64,000 nucleotides of DNA from positions 248,001 through 312,000 of the forward strand of contig NZ_JFZB01000005.1 in NCBI RefSeq assembly GCF_000740785.1, read 5' to 3'. The translations under genes were made by a program, and so were the position numbers. Source of the DNA: Paenirhodobacter enshiensis (GTDB taxonomy: Bacteria > Pseudomonadota > Alphaproteobacteria > Rhodobacterales > Rhodobacteraceae). The notes under the pieces were generated by a model. That model was not told the origin of the DNA. It made no database searches and worked only from the letters and a program-made list of their open reading frames with translations. Each line of letters begins with the position of its first letter. Within the stretch, counting starts at the first letter, position 1. Of this stretch, positions 56,276 through 64,000 are shown in pieces.

Positions 56276-56661
56276 CAGGAATTCATCCCCGGGCTTGGAC
56301 CTTTGTTGCTGCCAGTCTCTATCCGAACGGGGGCGATGCGACAAGGCATTTCCCCGTGCGCGGTCCTTGCCTGTGCCGCGCCGGCAGGCGTATCGGCGCA
56401 AAGCGGCGCATCGGCCGGGCGGGCCGCCGGGAAAAGCCGGACCTCGCCGTGGGGAGCGTCCGCGGGCGTGCGTGCGGGCCCTAGTATAAGCGGTGCTCCG
56501 AGCTGAACTTCACTGTGGCAACTCTGCACCACCCGGGGGGGCAAATGTTCGTCAACCGCTTCGTCTCGTTGCAATGAGGGGCCTCAGACGCGAAGTATCT
56601 GGGCATACCCAAGCCGGATTCTCCGGAGTGGGGTTCCTTAGAGAAAATGAGGGAAAACACT
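56276..56661. other. Porin upstream region (about 385 bp)
   Basis: No protein-like frame is seen. The stretch contains a TATAAG box at 56493-56498 and a TTGCAA/TATCTG pair near 56570-56605, each a possible promoter for the porin, and the site GAGGGA before its ATG. A long leader is likely, as for many porin genes. Confidence 0.4.
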
Positions 56662-57609
56662 ATGAAGAAGGTTCTCTTCGCGACGACCGCTCTGGTGCTC
56701 TCGGCTGGCTTCGCTTCGGCTGATATCGCGCTCTCGGGCTATGGCCGTTTCGGCCTGTCGTACAACTCGGGTAACGACGGTTCGACCTCGAAGACCTGGA
56801 TGGAACAGCGCCTGCGCCTGAACATCAAGGCCTCGACCCAGACCGACGGCGGCATCGAATTCGGCGCCAAGGCTCGTATCCAGTACGACGACGGCATGGA
56901 CAGCGCTGGTGTCAACCCGGCCCAGTTCTACTTCTCGTACGAAGGTGCCAAGGTTGAAGTCGGCAACGTCGACACCGCGGCCGACAACGACACCGCCGGC
57001 GTCTTCTACGGCACCGAGCTGGGTCTGACCGCGACCGGTTACGGCGACGCTCGTTCGGACTTCTACGCTTACGAGTCGAAGTCGTACAACGGTTCGCGTT
57101 CGGGCGTCTACGGTTCGTACACGATCGACGGCATCACGGCTGAAGCTTCGTACATCGACCCGAACCAGTACGGCGACAACGGCGTTGGCGTGAAGTCTGA
57201 AAAGCAGCTCGTCCTGACCTACGCTTCGGGCCCGATCACCGTCGCTGCCGGTGGCATCCTCGACGGCGCTGGCATTGCCGACAACACCCTGTGGTATGCC
57301 GGTGCGATCTATGAGTTCACCGACCAGTTCAAGGCCGGCCTGACCTACATCGACGAAGGCAAGACCGCTGCTGGCGACGACCTCGGCAAGACCGTGTCGC
57401 TCTACGGCACCTACACCACCGGCCCGGTTGCGGTTCAGGCTTACGTCGCGAACGCCAGCAGCTACGACGTTCCGGACTACGAGAAGAACACCGTGTTCGG
57501 TCTCGGCGGTTCGTACGACCTGGGCGGCGGCACCAGCCTGCTGGCCGGCGTGCACCGCAACTACGACGACAACACCTACGGCGACTTCGGTGTGAAGTTC
57601 AAGTTCTGA
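56662..57609 (+). CDS. Major outer-membrane porin
   Basis: The 315-residue protein has a signal peptide (cleavage after ASA, residue 21, before DIALSGYGRFG). Beta-barrel strands alternate hydrophobic and polar residues, and the terminal Phe (VKFKF) is required for BAM insertion. Acidic loops fit the Rhodobacter porin family. It uses GCT, GGT and TTC/TAC codons far more than neighbours do, the mark of very high expression. It has its own terminator. Confidence 0.92.
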   Translation: MKKVLFATTALVLSAGFASADIALSGYGRFGLSYNSGNDGSTSKTWMEQRLRLNIKASTQTDGGIEFGAKARIQYDDGMDSAGVNPAQFYFSYEGAKVEVGNVDTAADNDTAGVFYGTELGLTATGYGDARSDFYAYESKSYNGSRSGVYGSYTIDGITAEASYIDPNQYGDNGVGVKSEKQLVLTYASGPITVAAGGILDGAGIADNTLWYAGAIYEFTDQFKAGLTYIDEGKTAAGDDLGKTVSLYGTYTTGPVAVQAYVANASSYDVPDYEKNTVFGLGGSYDLGGGTSLLAGVHRNYDDNTYGDFGVKFKF

Positions 57610-57630
57610 TCCTTCCGGATCTGAACGGAG

Positions 57631-57661
57631 AGAGCGGGCCTCGTGCCCGCTCTTTTCTTTT
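57631..57661 (+). terminator. Terminator of the porin gene
   Basis: The 9-bp stem AGAGCGGGC / GCCCGCTCT with a 5-nt loop runs into TTTCTTTT. Confidence 0.9.
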
Positions 57662-57732
57662 GGGCGAAGGCTTTTCTTTCAGGCGCTGCCGTGGTTTCCA
57701 GAGGGCCGGCAAAGCCCGCAGGAGGATGCGAG

Positions 57733-58395
57733 ATGGGACTTGACGACATCACCCGCAAGATCGCCGCGGCAGAGGCGGCCGCCGGCCGCGCGCCCGGTTC
57801 GGTGCAGCTGATCGCGGTGTCCAAGGTCCAGCCGGCCGAACGGGTCGAGGCGGTGCTGCGCGCCGGCCACCGGCTGTTCGGCGAGAATTACGTGCAGGAA
57901 TCGGCCGCGAAATGGCCTGCCTGGCGTGCCGAATTTCCCGGCGTCGCGGTCCATATGATCGGGCCGTTGCAGACCAACAAGGCGAAGCAGGCGGTCGAGC
58001 TGTTCGAGGCGATCCATTCCGTCGACCGCCCGTCGCTGGCGACGAAACTTGCTTCGCTCGCGCAGGTGCGCGGCCGCTCTCCCGAGGTGTTCATCCAGGT
58101 CAATACCGGCGCCGAGCCGCAGAAGGCCGGCATCCTGCCCGAGGGCGTCGATGCCTTCGTGGCCGAGGTCCGGGCGCTCGATCTGCCGCTGGTCGGGCTG
58201 ATGTGCATCCCGCCCGAGGGCGAGGATCCGGCGCCGCATTTCGCCATGCTGGCCGGAATGGCGGCGCGCAACGGGCTGTCGGGCCTGTCGATGGGCATGA
58301 GCTCGGATTTCGAGGCGGCGATCGCCGCGGGCGCCACGCATGTGCGCGTCGGCTCGGCGATCTTCGGGGCGCGCGACTACTCGGCCCGGCACTGA
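57733..58395 (+). CDS. YggS/PROSC-family PLP-homeostasis protein
   Basis: The 220-residue PLP-binding TIM-barrel protein has the lysine in LIAVSKVQPAE (K31), FGENYVQES, HMIGPLQTNKAKQAV and LSMGMSSDFEAAIAAGATHV. It balances pyridoxal phosphate levels rather than catalysing a reaction. GGAGGATGCGAG precedes the ATG. It is convergent with ribA. Confidence 0.93.
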   Translation: MGLDDITRKIAAAEAAAGRAPGSVQLIAVSKVQPAERVEAVLRAGHRLFGENYVQESAAKWPAWRAEFPGVAVHMIGPLQTNKAKQAVELFEAIHSVDRPSLATKLASLAQVRGRSPEVFIQVNTGAEPQKAGILPEGVDAFVAEVRALDLPLVGLMCIPPEGEDPAPHFAMLAGMAARNGLSGLSMGMSSDFEAAIAAGATHVRVGSAIFGARDYSARH

Positions 58396-58429
58396 CCCGG
58401 CAATACCGCAAACCGGGGCCGGGCTCCGC

Positions 58430-59509
58430 TTACAGCAGATGCCCGGATTTCGCGGCCTTGGTCGCCAGATAGGCGGCGTTCAGCGGGTTCTTCCCGACTT
58501 TCAGCGGCACGCGCTCGACCACCTCGATGCCGTGGCTTTCGAGCATCTTCACCTTCTTCGGGTTGTTGGTCAGCAGCCGCACCCGCGAGATCCCCATCCG
58601 CCGCAGCAGCGCTGCGCCGATGCGGAAATCGCGCTCGTCATCCTCGAAGCCCAGACGATGGTTCGCCTCGACGGTGTCAAACCCCTGATCCTGCAGCGAA
58701 TAGGCGCGCATCTTGTTGGCAAGCCCGATGCCGCGCCCTTCCTGGTTGAGATACAGCAGCACCCCCGCGCCAGCGCTGTTCATGTGTTCGAGCGCGGCAT
58801 GAAGCTGCGGCCCGCAATCGCATTTGAGCGAGCCGAGCACATCGCCGGTGAAGCAGGCCGAATGCAGCCGGGTCAGCACCGGCTCGCCCCGGTCGGGGGA
58901 ACCGACTTCGACGGCGTAATGCTCCTCGCCGCCGTCTTCGGGGCGGAACACGTGCAGCCGGCCGTTATGCGCAAGGCTCATCGGCACCCGCGCCGCCGAG
59001 ACCGGATCGAGCACGGTTTCCATCGCCAAGAGACGCTCGACCTCGGCGGCATCGAGGCAGGTCAGGCTGTCGGGCACGTCACCCGGTGCCTCGACGATCA
59101 GCACCGCGGGCAAAAGCTGCGCCGATTTGGTCAGCGCGATGGCCGAGCGGGCGATGGCCGCGTCGCCGCCGCGCTGGCTGCTCAGCGGGCCCTTCATCGG
59201 CGTCATCAGATCGTCCGCCGGATCGGCAAGCGCCTTCAACCAGCCGAGATCGGCGCCCGCGGGCACCTCGATCCGGGCGAGGTCGCCGTCATAGACCCGC
59301 GCTTTCAGCGTCTCGGCCCGCCACGAGGTCAACCCGAGCGTCAGCGGCCCGAGGCTCGCCATCGCGGCGAGACGTTCGGGCGTCAGCGTCTCGACCGCGG
59401 CGACGATCGCATGGTGCGACAGGACGACCGGCAGACCGATTCGCAGGTCTGCACGGGCGCGGTTCAACCGCTCGAGCGCGGTGGGGCCAAGAAGCGAGGG
59501 CGTCATCAT
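58430..59509 (-). CDS. ribA: GTP cyclohydrolase II (RibA) with an N-terminal extra domain
   Basis: The C-terminal half carries RibA features: zinc cysteines C-x10-C-x-C ([15 protein letters not shown]), [11 protein letters not shown] and [10 protein letters not shown]. It opens GTP in riboflavin synthesis. The 359-residue length exceeds the 200 of stand-alone RibA. Residues 1-150 form an extra domain ([17 protein letters not shown]) recalling a degenerate RibB-like domain without clear catalytic motifs. MMTPS or the next Met may start it. It diverges from the response regulator gene. Confidence 0.88.
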   Translation of the reverse strand: MMTPSLLGPTALERLNRARADLRIGLPVVLSHHAIVAAVETLTPERLAAMASLGPLTLGLTSWRAETLKARVYDGDLARIEVPAGADLGWLKALADPADDLMTPMKGPLSSQRGGDAAIARSAIALTKSAQLLPAVLIVEAPGDVPDSLTCLDAAEVERLLAMETVLDPVSAARVPMSLAHNGRLHVFRPEDGGEEHYAVEVGSPDRGEPVLTRLHSACFTGDVLGSLKCDCGPQLHAALEHMNSAGAGVLLYLNQEGRGIGLANKMRAYSLQDQGFDTVEANHRLGFEDDERDFRIGAALLRRMGISRVRLLTNNPKKVKMLESHGIEVVERVPLKVGKNPLNAAYLATKAAKSGHLL

Positions 59510-59659
59510 GGTCCAGATGTAGCCTTGTCCGAAACAAATTGAAACATCCGGCCCCTGTGCGACACGTCCGCGTGAGAAAGATTTCACCTCCCTTGTGCGG
59601 AACGTGATCGGGCCTCAGCTTCTGCCCAGGACACCGAAACAGATGGGAGCCCGAGAGAG

Positions 59660-60346
59660 ATGGCTGGACTGAAGAAGATCCTTCTGGTGGATGACGACGA
59701 GGACCTGCGCGAGGCGCTGGCCGAGCAGCTTGTCGCGACCGAGGATTTCGAGGTGGTCGAGGCCGGTTCCGGAGCGGAAGCGGTGGAAACGGCGAAAACG
59801 GCGCTGTTCGATATCGTGGTGCTCGACGTCGGACTGCCCGATACAGACGGGCGCGAGCTGTGCAAGAAGCTGCGCAAGCAGGGCGTGAAATGCCCGATCG
59901 TCATGCTGACCGGGCATGACACCGATGCGGACACGATCCTCGGGCTCGATTCGGGCGCGAACGACTACATCACCAAGCCGTTCAAGTTCCCGGTGCTGCT
60001 GGCCCGGCTGCGGGCGCAGCTGCGCACGCATGAACAGTCGGAAGACGCGGTGTTTCAGCTCGGGCCGTATACGTTCAAGCCGGCGATGAAGATGCTGATC
60101 GACGCCAAGGATCACAAGATCCGGCTGACCGAGAAGGAAACCAACATTCTGAAGTTCCTCTATCGGGCGACGGATGGGGTGGTGGCGCGCGACGTGCTGC
60201 TGCACGAGGTCTGGGGCTACAACGCAGGCGTCACGACTCATACGCTGGAGACCCATATCTATCGCCTGCGCCAGAAGATCGAGGTCGATCCGGCGAATGC
60301 GCGGCTTCTGGTGACGGAATCGGGCGGCTATCGGCTGGTTGCCTGA
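59660..60346 (+). CDS. OmpR-family response regulator
   Basis: The 228-residue protein has a receiver domain with D56 (VVLDVGLPD), acidic D11-D13 and K106 (ITKPFKF), and a winged-helix domain (LTEKETNILKFLYRATDG, THTLETHIYRLRQKIE). No sensor kinase gene is adjacent, so its signal is unknown. GAGAGAG precedes the ATG. Confidence 0.9.
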   Translation: MAGLKKILLVDDDEDLREALAEQLVATEDFEVVEAGSGAEAVETAKTALFDIVVLDVGLPDTDGRELCKKLRKQGVKCPIVMLTGHDTDADTILGLDSGANDYITKPFKFPVLLARLRAQLRTHEQSEDAVFQLGPYTFKPAMKMLIDAKDHKIRLTEKETNILKFLYRATDGVVARDVLLHEVWGYNAGVTTHTLETHIYRLRQKIEVDPANARLLVTESGGYRLVA

Positions 60347-60389
60347 AGCTATCGGGGGAGCGGGCTGTGCCCCGCTGATAGGCTAAAGA

Positions 60390-60454
60390 GAGGGGGCTCT
60401 GCCCCCTCGGGCCTGCGGCCCTCACCCCCGGGATATTTGTCGCGAATCGAAAGG
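60390..60454 (+). repeat. Dispersed GC-rich palindromic repeat, copy E
   Basis: GAGGGGGC-TCT-GCCCCCTC, GGGCC-TGC-GGCCC and CCCCCGGGATATTT, then GCGAATCGAAAGG. Nearly identical to copy A. It lies between the convergent response-regulator and dgt genes. Confidence 0.9.
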
Positions 60455-60480
60455 GGCGCCGGCGGGTGCCCCTTTTCGTT
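60451..60480 (+). terminator. Hairpin between the response regulator and dgt
   Basis: AAGGGGC / GCCCCTT (7 bp, 10-nt loop) followed by TTCGTTT directly after repeat copy E. Confidence 0.55.
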
Positions 60481-60486
60481 TGAGCC

Positions 60487-61836
60487 TCAGGTGCCCGAGA
60501 GCATCCGTGAAATCCGCAGCGCGTAGCGGTCGGTCATGCCGGAGGTGAAATCGGCGAGCGCGTGGAGCGCCTCGTAGGGCGAGGCGACGGCGCGCAGGTC
60601 GAGGTTCAGCGCCCGCACCAGATGGTCGGCGCGCTTGCCGAGGGCGTCGCGCTGCCACTTCTTGCGGGCGAGATCCTCGTAGACCGGGAGGATGCCGGTC
60701 ATCACGTTTTCGATCACCCGGCGACCGGAGACTTCGAGCTCGATCTTGCGTTGCGCGGTGAAGATGCTGTCGCGCGCGAGGGTGCCGATGCGGCCGAACA
60801 CCTCGCCGCTGCTGCCCGCGGCGATCAGCGAGGTCGAGAAACTGCCGGCCATGATCGCATCGTAATGGGTAAGGAACGCCTCGACGCAGGCGTCGATGGC
60901 GACGCCGATGCCTCTGGCGCGCAGGATGGCGATATGCTCGGCCGGGGTCTTGTCGCCGAGCGGGCGCTCGTCCTTGCCGCAGAGTTCCTCGAGCAGGGTG
61001 CGCACCGAACCGTAGGAGAGTTCGCCGGTGGTGAAGGCGTCCTCGAGGTCGACGATGTTGTAACAGATGTCGTCCGCTGCCTCGACGATGAAGACCAGCG
61101 GATGGCGGCGCCAGCTTTGCGCGATCTCGCCCTCGGGCAGGCCGAGGGTCGTGGCGGCCTCGGCGAAAAGGGCGGCGTCCGAGGCGAAGAGGCCGAATTT
61201 CTTGCGCCCGATGTAGCGGTTTCCGGCGGCGTCGAGTTGCGTCTTCGCGGGTGCCGTCACCGGGTATTTGGTGAAGGCGCCGAGTGTCGCCTTGGACAGC
61301 CGCATCCCGCCTTCGTTGCGATACATCTCCAGCCGGGTGAGGATGCGGAAGCCCTGGGCGTTGCCTTCGAAGGCGGTGAACTCGGGCGCGAGGGCGGGGT
61401 CGATGTCGCCGAAGATGCCGTGCGGGTCTTCCAGTCGCTCGGCGAACCAGTTGCCCATCGCATCCTCGCCCGAGTGGCCGAAGGGCGGGTTGCCGATGTC
61501 ATGGGCGACGCAGGCCGCCTGCACGATATTGGCGATGGTATGCTCGTCGCCGGGGTTCAGATCGCCGTTCTGGACCAGTGCATGGCCGATCCGCGTCGCC
61601 ATCGAGCGCCCGACGCTGCCCACCTCGATCGAGTGGATCAGCCGGTGATGGACGTGATCGTGCTGATAGAGCGGCTCGACCTGGGTCTTGTTCGCCAGCC
61701 GCCGGAACGGCGCCGAGAACACGATCCGGTCATAGTCCTGCACGAAGAGCGAGCGCCCCGCCTGCGGAACGTAACTCGGATCGCCGAGGCGTTCGCTCGA
61801 CAGCAGGCGGGTCCAGTCCATCCGGGGCGTCTCCAT
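60487..61836 (-). CDS. dgt: Deoxyguanosinetriphosphate triphosphohydrolase-like HD protein
   Basis: This 449-residue HD-domain enzyme has the metal ligands in HRLIHSIEVG and CVAHDIGNPPFGHSGE, and the downstream Asp in EAADDICYNIVDLED. It hydrolyses dNTPs to nucleosides and triphosphate, with dGTP the classic substrate. It lies 11 nt downstream of gyrB on the same strand. Confidence 0.92.
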   Translation of the reverse strand: METPRMDWTRLLSSERLGDPSYVPQAGRSLFVQDYDRIVFSAPFRRLANKTQVEPLYQHDHVHHRLIHSIEVGSVGRSMATRIGHALVQNGDLNPGDEHTIANIVQAACVAHDIGNPPFGHSGEDAMGNWFAERLEDPHGIFGDIDPALAPEFTAFEGNAQGFRILTRLEMYRNEGGMRLSKATLGAFTKYPVTAPAKTQLDAAGNRYIGRKKFGLFASDAALFAEAATTLGLPEGEIAQSWRRHPLVFIVEAADDICYNIVDLEDAFTTGELSYGSVRTLLEELCGKDERPLGDKTPAEHIAILRARGIGVAIDACVEAFLTHYDAIMAGSFSTSLIAAGSSGEVFGRIGTLARDSIFTAQRKIELEVSGRRVIENVMTGILPVYEDLARKKWQRDALGKRADHLVRALNLDLRAVASPYEALHALADFTSGMTDRYALRISRMLSGT

Positions 61837-61847
61837 CCGTGCCTTGC

Positions 61848-64000
<2,153 letters not shown>

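Overview
The window is a GC-rich bacterial chromosome segment. Gene content and protein style point to an alphaproteobacterium of the Rhodobacteraceae (Rhodobacter/Paracoccus/roseobacter group). The evidence is a pst-phoU-phoB cluster with long alphaproteobacterial PstA and PstC, a DUF4170-waaA-lpxK lipid A block, leuS with a DUF3576 lipoprotein upstream and lptE-holA downstream, an IalB-family protein, and GC-rich GGGATATTT repeats behind genes. Genus and species cannot be fixed from the sequence alone. The DNA is densely coded and almost entirely core-genome. I see no rRNA, tRNA, CRISPR array, prophage or intact transposon.

Layout. 1-2.3 kb: 3' part of an M19 dipeptidase and a PfkB/ribokinase-type kinase. 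2.25-8.5 kb: phosphate operon pstSCAB-phoU-phoB on the minus strand behind a Pho box. 8.6-10.4 kb: a divergent ygiC/ygiB-like pair (glutathionylspermidine-synthase fold enzyme plus DUF1190 lipoprotein). 10.5-16.2 kb: mutT, argJ with an unusual coiled-coil N-terminus, a parvulin-type prolyl isomerase and secA. 16.2-18.9 kb: a cysteine hydrolase, a non-coding stretch carrying an internally deleted IS3-family element, a NUDIX hydrolase with an inserted segment, and a RadC-family protein. 18.9-22.1 kb: dnaK-dnaJ. 22.2-25.4 kb: AlkB DNA dioxygenase facing an AlkB-type alkane monooxygenase, then mutY. 25.4-29.2 kb: a DciA/DUF721 protein, a DsbA-like protein, lpxK, waaA and a DUF4170 protein.

29.3-37.2 kb: zapE, an LLM flavin monooxygenase, a decayed alpha/beta-hydrolase remnant, folC, accD, a TSUP permease, an IalB-family protein and rlmN. 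37.3-44.4 kb: a GT39 glycosyltransferase translationally coupled to a LOG-family protein, dapD, an unknown small protein, a lytic transglycosylase, a DUF4202 protein, an EamA transporter and an HU protein. 44.5-50.3 kb: amn and ade, which form a two-step AMP-to-hypoxanthine salvage operon, then a SelW-like protein with a coupled SDR, and an MFS transporter. 50.3-56.3 kb: a HI0933-type flavoprotein, holA, lptE, leuS and a DUF3576 lipoprotein. 56.6-64 kb: a major porin, a YggS-type PLP protein, ribA, an OmpR-type response regulator, dgt and the 3' part of gyrB.

How the parts work together. The best-supported units are the phosphate uptake and signalling operon, the dnaKJ chaperone operon, the lipid A/LPS genes (lpxK, waaA, lptE), the adenine salvage pair and the leuS-lptE-holA cluster. 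The most unusual items are the MITE-like deletion derivative of an IS3-family element with intact ends and a 3-bp target duplication, a dispersed five-copy palindromic repeat that includes one head-to-head 25-bp palindrome, the extra coiled coil on ArgJ, and the Pho-box intergenic region shared by pstS and the ygiC/ygiB-like pair. I found no convincing undescribed multi-gene defence or mobile system.
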